Below, one piece after another: positions 10,396 through 22,619 of a DNA stretch of 64,000 nt. The notes beneath the pieces were generated by a model. It was not told where the DNA came from and ran no database searches. It worked only from the letters and a program-made list of their open reading frames with translations. Source of the stretch: Micropterus salmoides. Its lineage: Eukaryota; Chordata; Actinopteri; Centrarchiformes; Centrarchidae. Each line of letters begins with the position of its first letter. Positions within the stretch are counted from its first letter, which is position 1. The translations under genes and the position numbers were made by a program. The stretch covers positions 4,783,191 through 4,847,190 of the forward strand of contig NW_024041039.1 in assembly GCF_014851395.1 (NCBI RefSeq), given 5' to 3'.

Positions 10396-10529
10396 CAAAC
10401 TACTCTTAAACGCTCGAGCTGATGATTCACGGAGCAACTTTTAGAGCAATGTTGCTGGGTAATGTTGTCGTCAACGGGCAACCATGTGAGACATAGGGAA
10501 ACTAATTAGGGCAATGAATAGTTGGCAAC

Positions 10530-11050
10530 AACCAGAGTGAGTACCATCTGATTTATGTCGATGACTTGAGGGCAGCGGAGACAACACTGATATATCATCA
10601 GCCTCATCCCCCACGTCATAAGACTGCTAAACTCCCAATAATCCCCCCTCCCATTATACGACACTAGTAACTTTACATGGACACTGTGGAGTAGTAATAG
10701 TAACTGTACTATCTGCACTACTATACTGTCCGTTTCACTGTTACAATACATCCTGCTGCTACAGATATTTGCACTATTCATATTGTCTTACATATAATTG
10801 TTCTGTACATATAATCTCTCTGTTTGCTGCTACATTTCAGACAAAACTCACAATATTTTTATTTGGTTTGTTTCTTTTATATATTTTTATTCTATTTTAT
10901 ATCGCATATACTTCTGTTTATATTGATTTTCTTTTACTTGTCTTCTGGTTTTTATTCGGAGCCGAGTTTTTTAATCTCGCTCAAATGTACATGGTGAATG
11001 TGCAGTTGAATGACAACAAAGTCTGTCCAAGTCTAAGTCATCGTCTTTTA
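10530..11050 (+). repeat. LINE-like 3' untranslated remnant
   Basis: A pyrimidine-rich 3' UTR-like sequence with TACAGATATTTGCACTATTC and a T-rich middle, ending GTTGAATGACAACAAAGTC. This resembles the ATGACAATAAAG end of L2/CR1-type LINEs. The overlapping ORFs show no domain. Confidence 0.45.
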
Positions 11051-11689
11051 AGTTGATTTGGTGAACTTGACAAAATAAATATAGTGAAATAACCTTAGTT
11101 TTATCATACAGACTATAATTTATAGGAGGAAAACATCGTATTCTATGGCAAAATTCTCAATTTACTCAACTGATCAAAAGAAGTTTCTAAAGAAAATTCT
11201 ACATATTTTTGGGAGAATTTATTTACTTCTTTTATAGTGAACTACATCAAAAGCAATGATTACCTTTGAGACTGAGACATGCAGTATCAGACTTAAACCG
11301 GGTGTTAAAGATGCTCGGTCAGGTAAATTACAGCTAACTTTTCAACCCTCAATCACAATTTAAAATGCTTGAGAAAACCCTCATTGGTCTAAGTATCAGC
11401 AAGTCTGTTCAGATAGTATTTATTTTAAAAACTGTGCAAGAACAGACACAGGATCGGCTGCGTTCACCTCTCAAACTGCTACAGTGTCGTTCGCACAGCC
11501 GCTGACTCTGTCAGATTTATCATTAAGTGCCTTCTTGTCACCAGCGATGATTACACCACGAACGCAGTAACTCTTTCACTGTAATTCATATTTCACACTG
11601 CTAAATGACTCACATTTCAACACTGTTTGACACCTGAAACGCTCTCGACAATGACGAAAATTTTACACCTCAAACTAAAGTCCCACAAT

Positions 11690-11890
11690 GCCGTCGTCGT
11701 TCCTCCCTAATAATGATTAATTGTCGGGTCTTAAACTCAGCGCTGTTAATCTTTCGGGGGAGCCGCAGGTGCTAACAGCCAGAGCTAATTGGGGTGCGGA
11801 GCCAATTAGAGGCAGGAGAAGACTGACGGCATTAACGGTGATGAGGCTCATAAACCTGCAGTCCTGCAGAGACACAGTTTGAGACGCTCA
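11690..11890. promoter_or_regulatory. Candidate conserved enhancer with homeodomain sites
   Basis: Repeat-free sequence with TAATGATTAATTG, GCTAATTGG and CCAATTAGAG, the last two arranged as inverted TAATTgg sites about 16 bp apart, next to balanced-composition unique DNA. This is the look of developmental conserved non-coding elements in gene-poor vertebrate regions. No conservation could be tested, so this is an inference. Confidence 0.3.
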
Positions 11891-11983
11891 TCTGCAAATA
11901 CATGAAGAGACGTAAAGAGATGGAGACGCAGAGGAGACGAACATCCTGAGAATGAACAGCTTCAGGTGTTTGAGTGGAGGCAG

Positions 11984-12110
11984 CAGTGATGGAATGTAAC
12001 TCAAGTACTGTACAAATTTGAGTTACTTCTACTACTTCGACATATCAAAAGGAAACACCCTTTTTACTTAACTACATTTATTTGACAGCTTATGTTATAT
12101 AAAATTATGT
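11984..12110 (+). repeat. hAT-like fragment (CAGTGATGGAAT family)
   Basis: It starts CAGTGATGGAATGTAACTCA followed by AGTACTG, the left terminus of the same broad family as 8509. The right end was not found. Confidence 0.6.
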
Positions 12111-12370
12111 TTTGTTATAATTTAAACTACCTAACCGTTCATATTGTCTCACACCGTTGTAATTACCAAGATGGTTTGAATATGTATTGAGCCAAGGTAA
12201 TCAAGTTCCATATGGTGAAGAAGGCCATTGTATTGATTGAAACCACAGGAAAAAGAGTGAGTGAACGTTAAGTTCAGAATTTTTGATCAGATCTGGAGTT
12301 GTTCTCAAAGTCAAGAATGAAGCTCAGTGCTCACAGATAAACAAAAAGTTTTTTATTTTGTTGTTGTTGT

Positions 12371-12430
12371 CAGTGGCGGCTGGTGTTTTTTCAACGACAA
12401 TAGCGTTGCAAACAACATGGAGTCCATTAA
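12371..12430 (+). repeat. hAT-like left terminus fragment
   Basis: CAGTGGCGGCTGGTG followed by a T run resembles a hAT terminus. No matching right end was identified. Confidence 0.4.
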
Positions 12431-12844
12431 GACCATGAAACAACCGCCTCCCAGAACAAACTCCATGTAAGGATAAAAACTAACAATAAAGTTTTATGTG
12501 CTGAAGCCCGTCAGGCCAAACGAGAATAAGACTTCATCAACTCCGTGTGAAAACACGCTCAACATCGAAAAGGCCTGAGTCACGGAGAGACTTCTGCTTT
12601 GTTTTGGAACAAAAGTACCAAGTTGGAGTGCTATTGAACAGGTGAACTAACATTACTACAAAACTTGTGAAACATATTGTGATTTTGTTGGCTCAGGTTA
12701 GATAATGTTAGCTTGCCGGCTAACGCTGACCAGTTGCTAATGTTATCTGTGCAAAATACTAGAGCTGTATGGTTTTCCATATTACTTCACCAGCTAACAC
12801 GACCCATATTGGTATCCTGTATTAGTGTTGATTTTGCCTGCAAG

Positions 12845-13005
12845 CAATCGGTGGTACAGTGGTTAGCACTGTTGTCTCACAGCAAGGGGGTTGCAGGTTC
12901 AAACCCCGGTTGCACCAGTTTCTCCCTGTGTCTGCGTGGGTTATCCGGGTCCTCCGGTTTCCCCTGCCATCAAGAACATGTTAGGTAGGTTCTCCAGTCA
13001 GTGCT
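12845..13005 (+). repeat. tRNA-headed SINE
   Basis: GGTGGTACAGTGGTTAGCAC (A-box region) and GGTTCAAACCC (B box, 12896-12906) are spaced as in a pol III internal promoter. They are followed by TCTCCCTGTGTCTGCGTGGG and CCTCCGGTTTCC, familiar wording of a common fish repeat. The ORF reading across it is incidental. Confidence 0.75.
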
Positions 13006-13009
13006 GTTC

Positions 13010-13875
13010 ATTTGGTCCAGACCAAGTGAATAAATTATACACTGTTGCATTTTAGTTCTGGTCCGTTTCATGTTCAAACTGCAGTTTTACAAACGAACCA
13101 AGAGAAGTAACCACGATGTTATACAGACTTACAGGTAACTTGTTGATTGGACAGTTTTAGCGATTGTCATCAATCAAACTCTGAGTGACTGACAGAAGTT
13201 TATGCAGCACTTTAATGCTTCTGATCTGTATCGCAAAGAGCTCACAAAGTAGTCATTTATTATAAGCATGATCAGTAACATTAGACCGCAGATCGACCAC
13301 ATAGCCTATTATGATTAATGTAAGAACAGGACATGTAGAAGGCTACAGTAGGCTAATAATTCAAAGCTTATTAGCCTATAGTATACTGTGGTATCTCTGT
13401 CCCAAATGTTTTATGGACAACTGACAAGGTAAACTGAGTAGCCTACTACTTGCCCTCCTTTTTTTAACAGATTTCAACCCATTAATCAGGGAAAATACCC
13501 GAGCTGGCAAGTATACGTTACCAAATGATTTTCATACTATAGCGGCTTATACAGATCAATTATAAGATCGCTGAACACATTTCGCGGTCAGCAGATGGAT
13601 TTATTAGTGGTTTAGCTTTGGAAACAATGCTCAGATCACATCTCTGCTGTCATAAAATTCTGTGGTTGGTTCGTTTTCTTTCACGCCACAAGCGAACCGC
13701 ACCAGAGTTCGTTTGAACTCTTCAAGGAGGTCTTGGTACGCTTGTTTGGTCTGCTTTTGGTGCGCACCTGAGTGCGATTGCTGCATTCACACCTGCCCAA
13801 ACGAACCACACCAAGGGGGAAAACGAATTCTAGTGCGATTCGAGCGAACTAAAAGAGGCAGGTGTGAAGGCACCA
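13010..13875. mobile_element. Non-autonomous DNA element, class uncertain
   Basis: The right part has CGAACCGCACCAGAG, CATTCACACCTGCCCAAACG and ends GGCAGGTGTGAAGGCACC. The left part has related wording (TTTGGTCCAGACC, ACAAACGAACC). A relative of the right part lies at 60150-60345. I read this as a MITE-like family; class and exact ends are uncertain. Confidence 0.5.
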
Positions 13876-14027
13876 TTAAAAACTATCCAAGGAAGGTTAA
13901 AATCAGGGGCAACTGAACTTGGTTGAAGATACTCAAAGACGTTTAGCCTTTCATCTGACTGACTGGCCGTTTGGTTTGTTTGTGCTTCTGACTGATGTGA
14001 CTTAAAAATAAATGTGTTTTTATTTCT

Positions 14028-14110
14028 GTAGGAGGGCGGCACCCTATCGCCCTCTATTGGCCAGCCTCTCTTGGTTGTTTTGACTTCAACAACTGGCAGC
14101 GTCCTGTGTT
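14028..14110 (-). repeat. Short dispersed repeat, inverse copy at 19.64 kb
   Basis: AGGAGGGCGGCACCCTATCG followed by CCCTCTATTGGCCAGCC is the reverse complement, with a few mismatches, of 19640-19685. Confidence 0.65.
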
Positions 14111-14339
14111 CTTCCTGTTTGTTTCCCACTCTTTTCTTTTCTGTCACTCCTCACTTTCTCTCGTGAACGCAGCAGCAGCTCAGGTGTCATTTCTGCTCTA
14201 ACGGACATTTTTAAAAACTGTGAATCTTCTGACTTCTTCTTGTTTCCTGCAAAAGAGATCACACCTTTTGTCTTGTCTGTTACACCTTGATGTCATCCCT
14301 GACCCTCCAATCACAAACACCCCCCACCCCCCCCTCTCA

Positions 14340-14480
14340 CCCTGGGTAGTTGCTAGGCGACAGAGCCCTTGTATAATTCATTTACCCGCTGCATGCAAAT
14401 ATGTGGACAATTAACCACTTCTGTTTGCATAATAGATTTAGGAAGGGGGGGTATTTAACTCCGTGTTCATCTCATCCTGC
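14340..14480. promoter_or_regulatory. Candidate regulatory element (RFX and octamer motifs)
   Basis: GTTGCTAGGCGAC (14349-14361) matches an RFX X-box. ATGCAAAT (14393-14400) is an exact octamer/POU site, and TTTGCATAAT follows. The density of recognisable motifs in repeat-free DNA suggests an enhancer. This is inference without conservation data. Confidence 0.3.
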
Positions 14481-14734
14481 CTGATGACACAAAGCAAACG
14501 AGGGGCGAGATAGAGCGAGGTAAAGAGAAAGAGAAACAGAGAGAGAGAGCACCAACCAAATAATTTCCACTCCCTCTCATCGCAATCATTGCAGCCTCAA
14601 TACCTTCATTCTTTTTCTGTATTCGTTCCCTCGTCATAGAGAGAAGAGAGGAGGAGCAGAGCTGCAAATTACCTCGACTGTAACACACAGGCACACACAC
14701 ACACACATTAAAAGTACAAAACACACACACGTGC

Positions 14735-14960
14735 ACGCATGCAAAAACGTTGTAATTACTACCCTGCGCGGCGCTCAGCCTCCGCTCAGCAGCCATTGAT
14801 GTGCAGATGAAGATGGCCGCCGCATGTTTTTGCGCTGAAAGAAAACCATGTTTTGGTTGGGCTCTGTCAACCGAACAGCTGGATTGCCATTTTTCACTCA
14901 AATTAGATTTCGACTGAAGCACCGGCGCTGGGGGAAATTAAACCGCACAACAAGAAGCAG
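14735..14960. promoter_or_regulatory. Candidate conserved non-coding element
   Basis: Repeat-free, moderately GC-rich sequence with GTAATTAC, AATTAGATTT, an E-box CAGCTG and AAATTAAAC. The short ORFs over it show no domain. Conservation across fish would be decisive. Confidence 0.28.
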
Positions 14961-15060
14961 AAGGAGAGAGCAGCCACTTTCTCTCTTTCTGTCTTTTCAT
15001 GCTCTCCCTAATTTGGTACAAAAGAGGGTTCAGAGCAGGGCGCAGTGGCAAGTCAAGCTG

Positions 15061-15110
15061 CATCCATCCATCATCCATCCATCCATCCATTCATCTATCT
15101 ATCCATCTAG
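15061..15110. repeat. (ATCC)n tetranucleotide repeat
   Basis: Repeated CATC/ATCC units drifting to CTAT near the right end. A poly-T run follows at about 15141-15158. Confidence 0.93.
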
Positions 15111-15159
15111 GTTTTTTATTTGAGGCTTTTCTTTTGCATCTTTTTTTTTTTTTTTTTTA

Positions 15160-16440
15160 CTGTTACTGACACATTTTGTCTGTTAATCTTCTGTTAAAAA
15201 AACAGGAATTAAATTTGCCTGTCAAACAGACGGCAGGAACTTATCACATTAAAAACATCCCAGCTGTATTATTCCTTGTTAAAAAGAAAAAAAATATGCA
15301 GCAGTCATTGGCTCTCAATGTATCAACGTTTTTGTGTGTTGATTTAAGCGCCGGGAGAAACGTTTATACCCAGAACTATCAAATGCTGCGTGTGGAAAAA
15401 TGAGCTGTAATTTGGTAACTTACAATAAGTAAATAAAAGCAGATTTAGCTGTAAAAACAAGGACTGTTCCGTTTTTCTACATACTATTGTTCAGACAAAG
15501 GGAGGAAAGTAGAAACAGCAGATCCATCCTGCCACACCCAGCACACACTCCTTAAGATTTATGTTATATCAAATTCTACAGCACATGATTCACGTTCAGT
15601 GGAAAGCCAAGAAGTGTCTTTAATGTAAGTAGAAACTAAAATATCAGATATAGCCTACATGTACAGCAGGTTAGCATGGGGAACTGCTTACACTTGATTT
15701 GGTGTTTGTGTAGGTGGATGTGTCGTCACTAACACATGAAGATGACCACATTTCTGTCATGTGGATCCAAGGGCGGATATCTCCTGTCACTGGTGATGGG
15801 GACAATAAAAACATCTTTTAGAAATATAGTCGGTGAGGGTCTGAAAAAAGTAGGCAGCGGACCAAAGCACTGTCACACGTATGAAGGGGGAGGACGTAAT
15901 CTTTCAAAACTTAAAAACTCATAGTGGAGAACAAGAGCTGTTAACCATTTGTGTACCAAATACACTGACGGACGACAGTGATTTCAGTGTTTTGATTAAA
16001 TTTATTGCCAGGGACAATTCAGTAGTTTTAATTTTTGACCAATGTTGCACAGCAATATTTCTCAGGCACCTTTCAACAGAGAGTGGGCAACACATTTCTT
16101 TCTGCATACTTAAGATCAGTCGTGGGCAATTTTTGAGATACTCCAATCAGAATGCTAGCATACGATCACTTGACAGGCTTGGTGACAGTGGAGACGTCTT
16201 TTTACTGTGGTAAGTTGTCGTGTGTGTGATCCCTCTCGTTTCGTATAACGAGCTGCTTAAGCGGCCACTGATCGACCCGCTCACCGGGATTTATTTGGTG
16301 TTGCCATCCATCTATTGCTGGAAACTGCACTCTGTTGTCAGGCTGTCTAACACTATCTATTGATCTACTTCCTGCCCTGACACTCAACAACGGCACCAGG
16401 TGTAAATGGTGCACTGCAACATTGTCTCATAGAACCAAGT
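15160..16440. other. Unique sequence, nothing recognised
   Basis: Short ORFs here, including a 110-codon plus-strand frame at 15881-16213, show no domain, splice context or family resemblance. Confidence 0.5.
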
Positions 16441-16442
16441 TC

Positions 16443-16965
16443 CTTGTATGTCAACATTGTTGGTCAACACATTCTCACTCTCGGCTCCTCACATATTGAC
16501 GCTTGGTCAAGACCCTTTGGCGTCGCTTTTTAACGTCCTGGGAACTCCTTCAGCGTCATTTTTAGACATTTAAAAATTGCTTAGCAACAACAAATATTTA
16601 ACGTCCGGGAAAGTTAGCAAAATTACATATCCAACGTCCAGTTAGACTTTCAAAATAAAACGCTAGCGTTTCAAAACAGCCAAGCCATTTTGAAACATCA
16701 CTTTATTAAAGTCAAACGTTGCAGTTTGGTTCGGTTTAGGCAACAAATCTACTTGGTTAAGGTCAGGAAAACATCTTGGTTTGGGTTAAAATACACACAC
16801 ATAACACATAAGTTAACTTACGTCACATGCGTAACTTACGCAATTTACATAACTCGCGTAACTTAAATAAAAATATTTAATGTTGACTTTTTGCTTCACA
16901 CAAGACACAAACCCCAGTCTCCTGGTTCAAGTCTCCTGGGCCGTCAGGTCCTGGCGGCAGCTTTC
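16443..16965 (-). repeat. tRNA-headed SINE, copy 1
   Basis: The body phrases CTTGGTCAAGACCC, GTTAGACTTTCAAAATAAAA and AGGAAAACATCTTGGTTTGG recur at 40.0-40.3 kb. The head, at the right, reads on the minus strand as a worn tRNA-like B box (GGAGACTGGGGTTTGTG). The element therefore runs right to left. Confidence 0.6.
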
Positions 16966-18055
16966 AGTATGTGCACACAACTGCTATGTGAAGTTCATTG
17001 TCATCTGACACACCGTTTGAAAGCTAAAATCCTTGTAATTCCATCAATGCAAACCATTTCAAGATAAAATCACCACAGCGGGTACAATCAGCGTCTCTGT
17101 CAGTCCAGCCAGTACCAGCAAAATTGATGCATCTCACCTATGAAGCCTCATAGTAACTAAATCCACCAATTGATTATATTCCAACAAAAAAAGCTCTTGT
17201 TATGTTGTCAGAGGTCCAGACGATCCAATCCAGTAAAAATTTTTAGTCCAAAACACATCCCCTGGGACTGCTGTGGCATCGTTTCATATTTGCCGGCAGA
17301 CATGGCTCGTATTTATTTATTCATTATAACCATAATAATTCCGACTTGGATGTAAACAACTACGATAGCTTGTATTCAAATTAGCCGCTGAACTCTGACC
17401 TTTCGACTGACAGCTAATTCGACCCAATTTGGAGTACACAGCCTACAACAGCCAACGAAAACCTGAAAATAACGAAATCTAGCAAAAAAACACATCTGTG
17501 TCAATCTACGGAGCGATGCAGCAGCAGCTGCTTGCCGCCCTTATTATTGGGGAAATTCCACATCCACAAGAAAAAATGGACTCACTCCACACCACACTTT
17601 GGACACTTTCTCCAAGCACTGCATCAACATAGCACTACGATTAAAAACATTAAGAACAAGAAGGAAATCAAGACTAACTATGTGTTTGACAAATTTCTTT
17701 TGGACAGTTGACTCTTTTTATTTCTTTTGCTATATCCTTCCTTTATTTATGTTTTTTCTCTTCTTATATTGCTACCCATGATTGTTTTGTGTTTATAATT
17801 TCAATAAATATCACATATTACAATACACTTAGACATACCCTTAGAAAAACATGTGTAAAGTAGTCGTGGTATTGATATAAAATTTAATATTGGATTAGGT
17901 AAGGCTGTGTGCTGTGGCCCCAGAGTGTTTTCCAGATAATATGTCCCGGCTATAGTTGTCTACATGCATGTGTTAGCAAACAATTTCAAGCGGAAACAAA
18001 ATAAATATATTAATTTTAGTGTGTTTAAACTTAAAATAATTAAATTAAATTTTTT
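16966..18055. other. Unique sequence, nothing recognised
   Basis: AT-rich sequence. A TTCAATAAATATC at about 17800 could be a polyadenylation signal, but there is no coding sequence before it. Confidence 0.45.
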
Positions 18056-18225
18056 CAATTCAGTTTTATTTATATAGTGCCAAATCACAACAACAGTTAT
18101 CTCACAGCGCTTTTCATAAAGAGCAGGTCTAGATACTCTATGATGTTATTTACAGAAGCCGAAGAAGAGCAGCACTAGGCGACAGAGGCAAGGAAAAACT
18201 TCCTTTAAGAAGCAGAAACCTCAAT
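18056..18225 (+). repeat. Fish dispersed repeat (ATAGTGCCAAATCACAACA type)
   Basis: CAGTTTTATTTATATAGTGC, then CAAATCACAACAACAGTTAT, CTCACAGCGCTTTT and GGCAAGGAAAAACTTCC are the order of blocks in a very common teleost repeat. A shorter copy is at 20535. I do not commit to a class. Confidence 0.7.
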
Positions 18226-18424
18226 TCCAGTTATCTTTCAGAGAAGCCAAAAACCATGCATTAACTCCAAATGGTTCAAGAACTGCTTTCAGTTTACTTT
18301 GGAAATGCCTTGAATAGGCATTTTGCATTTTTAGGCTATGTGAAATTTTACAGGAATGGTAAGAGGTTAAAACTTGCAAGCAATGATCCAAATGTAAAAC
18401 AAAAGATGGCCCACACAAGTACAC

Positions 18425-18850
18425 AAATCCTGTATTTGGGTAAAAGTCTTGAATTTAAATGTCCAGTACTTGCAGTACCTGCTTTCAAAAATACTTAAGT
18501 ATCAAAAGTAAAAAGTACTATTAACACAGAATTTAAAAACTATAATCAAAATAGTGGTCAATTAAATTATTGTCAGTTGTTGCTGCTGCACTTGTACAAA
18601 GTGTTGGGTAGTTTAATTTAACAAAACGTCAGATTTTTTTATTTTAATCTCTTCATATGTTTTGTGTGTGTAGAAATCTGTAAAGTAACAAGTAACTGAA
18701 GCTGTCAGATAAATGTAGTAAAGTAAAAAGTACAGTATTTCACTCAGAGATGTGGTGAAGTAGAAGTGCTATGAAAAGAAAATACTCAAGTAAAGAACAA
18801 ATACCTCTCATTTGTACTTAATACAGTACTTAAGTGAATGTACTTACATT
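18425..18850. repeat. hAT-like fragment rich in AAGTA/TACTT
   Basis: AAAATACTTAAGTATCAAAA then GTAAAAAGTACT, with AAGTAGAAGTGCTATG further on, resembles the interior of the CAGTGGTGGAAG family. The termini are not visible. Confidence 0.45.
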
Positions 18851-18943
18851 TACTGTCCACCTCACACCATAAATTTAAAAGAAAGATCTCTCATTTCAGA
18901 TGCTGTAAAAATACACGTACACATTTTTTTTTATCTCACCATC

Positions 18944-18946
18944 TTT

Positions 18947-18969
<23 letters not shown>
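18944..18969. repeat. Poly-T tract
   Basis: An uninterrupted 26-base T run. The Phe- and Lys-rich ORFs over it are artefacts. Confidence 0.95.
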
Positions 18970-18977
<8 letters not shown>

Positions 18978-19183
18978 GCTGTTGCACAAACCTGATTTTC
19001 CAACACTGATATTTAAAGTTTCACACTTTTCCGTCTCATTAGTCTCAGGTGGACATACAAGGTTTCTGCATGAACCGTTAAGCCTCCAGAAGGCTGCGAC
19101 ACCGAGGCAGGTAATTTCTTTCCAGGCTGATGAAGCTATTATTACTGTTGTCAAGCTTCACTGCACTGTGATGCACTGACCTG

Positions 19184-19184
<1 letters not shown>

Positions 19185-19219
<35 letters not shown>
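19185..19219. repeat. (CA)n microsatellite
   Basis: About 17 CA units. Confidence 0.97.
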
Positions 19220-19221
<2 letters not shown>

Positions 19222-19631
19222 CCCTCAGTGACAGCAGGCATAATCATAGGTATGACACGGTGACGACGCCTTTAATCAGAGCTGTAAAAGAAATGGAGTT
19301 CCTTTTTTTTTTTATAAATGACAGTGGGAATCTCACCCTCCGCCCCCTCCGAGAGCCGGCAGTTCAATTCCCACCTGACACGACACCTTTGACCATATAG
19401 AATAAGGTACATAATCAGGTGGATGACACACTCTGTGGCAGGTGGAAACCACGCATCTGCAACAAAAGCTTTTCAGGGAGGGGAGAAAAGAATGCTATGT
19501 ATTTAAGACCTTAAAATGAAGAGCCAGACTTTCAAATCTTAACACATGCAAAGGTGTTTACTTTGCAGAAAAAATTACACAAAAATCTAAAACTGCAGAT
19601 ATGTGTTTTTCTGTCCAGTGATTGAGGCTGA

Positions 19632-19700
19632 TGGCTGCTGACAGGGGTGGCTGGCCAACAGAGGGCAATAGGGCGCCACCATCCTACAAAAAATAATAAT
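19632..19700 (+). repeat. Short dispersed repeat, inverse of 14.03 kb
   Basis: GGCTGGCCAACAGAGGGCAA followed by TAGGGCGCCACCATCCTAC pairs with the segment at 14028-14110. Confidence 0.65.
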
Positions 19701-19879
19701 ACATTGAATTTATTATTATAAATATACAAATTTCACAGTTTTTCCTGCCTGTGAATATCATAGTCCAATCAGCTGCAGCGTTGAGCCTTGTTAGGTGGAG
19801 AACCGACCCTTTCGGTTCAAAACACACAGATCGCTCTCATGACTTTTATGCTAAGTCTTCCCGATCTCATCATAAGTAC

Positions 19880-20395
19880 GCTGGTGTACTCACACACTCT
19901 TTGGATGGTCCGCTTTCTCCATTGTGGTAATGCCGAGTGCAGATGGGAGTCTTTCATTCACACAACGTGACTGATCGGCGACAGGGGGTCACAAACTGAC
20001 AACGACTCTGTCACCCAATGACTGGTCTCCAAACTACGTTTTGTCAACAAAACACACGTGAAAGGTTACGTGGGAAACAAGAGTTGTTTATTATTATAAA
20101 GATAAAGCAAAGGGGTGAAAGACTGGATTAGCACACATCGGTAGCAAGGATTTACTGTGCTACAGAGAGAGTTGGAGGCGAGTAAAAAATGTTTTCTAGT
20201 GAAAAAGTAGCTGCTTGCTCTCATTGGCTGGATGTGGACGTGAGTCACCTGACAGCTCCAGATATTTAGCATGCTAGATAAATTTCTGGCATCAGCAGTG
20301 CGTCACCGATGCATCTGCGTCATTGAGTAGTTATCGCCGATCTGCAAATCGGACTTAAAATTGTGCAGCGTGAACTAGGCTTAAGTTGTTTTCCA
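19880..20395. repeat. Probable non-autonomous DNA element
   Basis: It has inward wording such as TGATCGGCGACAGG on the left and TATCGCCGATCTGCAAATCG near the right, ending GTGCAGCGTGAACTAGGCTT. I associate this with fish MITEs, but the termini are not defined and the class is unknown. Confidence 0.35.
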
Positions 20396-20534
20396 ACTTC
20401 GGCGTGTTCATGAGCTTTAAGTCGTAATGTGAAAAGAACATGGATGCTACAAAGAAGAGTCGTAGTAATCAGAATAGATTCATCGACAACTAAAGGAAGG
20501 CGTTAAGAACTTTGTATAACAAGTTGATACTGAG

Positions 20535-20640
20535 TTTAAATTCAATTACATGTTATTTATATTGTGCCAGTTCACAACAGAAGTTATCTCATTGCACTTT
20601 TAAAATGAGACATTATGTCACCACTTCATTTTGAAGTAGT
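20535..20640 (+). repeat. Fish dispersed repeat fragment (relative of 18056)
   Basis: TTATTTATATTGTGCCAGTT then CACAACAGAAGTTATCTCAT is a shortened, diverged relative of 18056-18225. Confidence 0.6.
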
Positions 20641-20651
20641 GCTATTATTGT

Positions 20652-21102
20652 CAGTGATGGAATAAGTATTCAGATCCTTTACTTTATAAACGTAGCAATA
20701 CAACGTTAGAAGTAAAAGTACTGCATTCAACTTCTAACTTAAACATGTAAACCAGTCAAAATGTAAAGCATCCAAAGAAAAAACCTCTTTGACTGTCGAA
20801 CCGTTTGGTGGAGCTGCTAACTCAGACATCTGAAACATGATGAGGAGCTCAAAATACACTTTTTTTCTGCAAGAGGTCACAAACTGAAAAGGTTGAGAAC
20901 CGAAGGTTTCATCTGAATTTTACTAACTTATTAAATGTGTTTTTTTCCTACTGAAAAGTAACTAGTAACAACAGCTGTCAGACATATGTAGTCGGGTCAA
21001 AATATTTCCCTTTGAGGTGTAGTGAAGTAAAAGGATTAAGTAGTAGAGAAAATGAAAATAAGTAAAGCACAAGTACAGTATTATTATTTGGTTTCCACCA
21101 TT
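20652..21102 (+). mobile_element. hAT-like non-autonomous element
   Basis: The left end is CAGTGATGGAATAAGTATTC followed by AGATCCTTTACTT. A worn right end is visible as GGTTTCCACCATT near 21090-21102. The interior has AAGTAAAAGTACTG. There is no transposase. Confidence 0.6.
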
Positions 21103-21835
21103 ATTAATATACAACAGGACTTACAACACAGCTGTTGTAAATTTAGTATATTTTCATAAAGACTGAAGACTTGTGAGAGATATGGATGCAAATCAGTAGT
21201 GTCTTTCATTAGAAGTCTAAACCGTGATAACCTCTGCTTCCATGATTGGAGGTTATACTACTATAGTGCTACAGTACTGGTAAACTAACCCTTTAAACGC
21301 CCCCAAATAGCTGTATAAGGCCTCCTGTTCCACTCCATATGTAGGCAAGTTTCATTTGTTTAAAGTCACCCATGAGTAACGACAAGAGCTTCACACTGAA
21401 GTCCTGTTACCAAACATCAACAAACAAAAACATGACATTTAGCTGTAAATTTAGCAGCGCTAAATTGAACAATATTGGTGTAATTTATATTCACACTGGG
21501 CTGCACGTCTCATGCGACAAAAAATTATGTCAATATGTTTTTAAATGTTATTTTTTAATTATTTTTATTATTAAAAGTCAGATATGGGGTCTTTGGGGAA
21601 ATATCAGAAATGCTCCTTTTCAAAGTAAACAAACTTGTAGATCTAGTTTCCAGGTACGTTTACATGCTTGTTAATGTGCTGCAGCTGAGCAGCTACTTAG
21701 CCAACTAACCTGCAAACTGATGTTAGCGGCGTACTTTTCCCAGGTGAACGTTTGGTTGCTCGTTCAACAAGCTACGGTGCAGGACAAGACGTGTGTTCAT
21801 GTTAGTGAGATAAGATGGAGACTTTAGCAGGAAGC

Positions 21836-22560
21836 TAATGGCTGTGTTCGAAACGGGCTAAACTGCTGTCTCAGAAGGTGTGTAACAGGACGGCGAGGCA
21901 TCGAGTGCTGTTCGAAACGGCTCGAACGATCTCTTCCTGTTTCCTGAGATGCCTTCAAGCTGCCCCAGTAACGGCCAGTTTTGAAGGCAGCTTCGATGGT
22001 GACTTGATGCTGACTATTACCCATAAAGCAGTGTGGCTGCGGCTGCCGGAGTTTTCGAAAACTGGTCAAGATGGCGGACAAACAAGCTGAATCTGTACAC
22101 AAATTTAAATTTTTAAGTTTTTAATAGTTTTCTCCCTTCGATTTTTGAAAAGCTAGCGAGCACTGATCATATTAACTCGTGACTGTAACCAGCCAAGTTT
22201 GTTCAGTATGATTTCTGAGGCGTCTGTTAGCCGTTTGGCTTTTCAATAGCTAGTTAGCTGATGCTAAGGCTAGCGTCTTGTTTGACAGCCAGAAGAGACG
22301 CAAGATGGCGTGCTGACCTCACACGTTGGCGTTAAGTGCTGCCCTAGAAGGCTCTTCGAAACTGATGTAAACAGAGCTGCCTTCACTTGAAAGTGATGCC
22401 TTCGGAGGCAGCTGTGTGTGTTGTTGTTCAGTGTCTGTGGCTCTTGTGTCTCACCGTCTGCTCTGCACTGACATAATTGCTTTATGCAACGTTTGATTGG
22501 CTGATACCTAATGGTATTCCGCTGAATGATTGCAAAACTAGGGGGCGCCATCATGAAACA
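21836..22560. repeat. Possible DNA element with GTTCGAAAC motifs
   Basis: GGCTGTGTTCGAAACGG occurs at the left, GCTGTTCGAAACGG 60 bp on, and CTTCGAAACTG in opposed wording towards the right. Such 'GTTCGAAACGG' ends are familiar from fish non-autonomous DNA elements. Boundaries are uncertain. Confidence 0.35.
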
Positions 22561-22619
22561 AAAAAAAAAAAATATATAAATTTATATAATATAAAAGAAA
22601 ATGATTTTCAAGGCAACTT

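Noticed and set aside
12845..12910. A functional tRNA gene.
   Set aside because: A and B boxes are present but no cloverleaf with anticodon stem can be drawn; it continues into SINE body sequence.
17790..17815. Polyadenylation signal of a host 3' UTR.
   Set aside because: AATAAA is frequent in AT-rich DNA and no upstream coding sequence was found.
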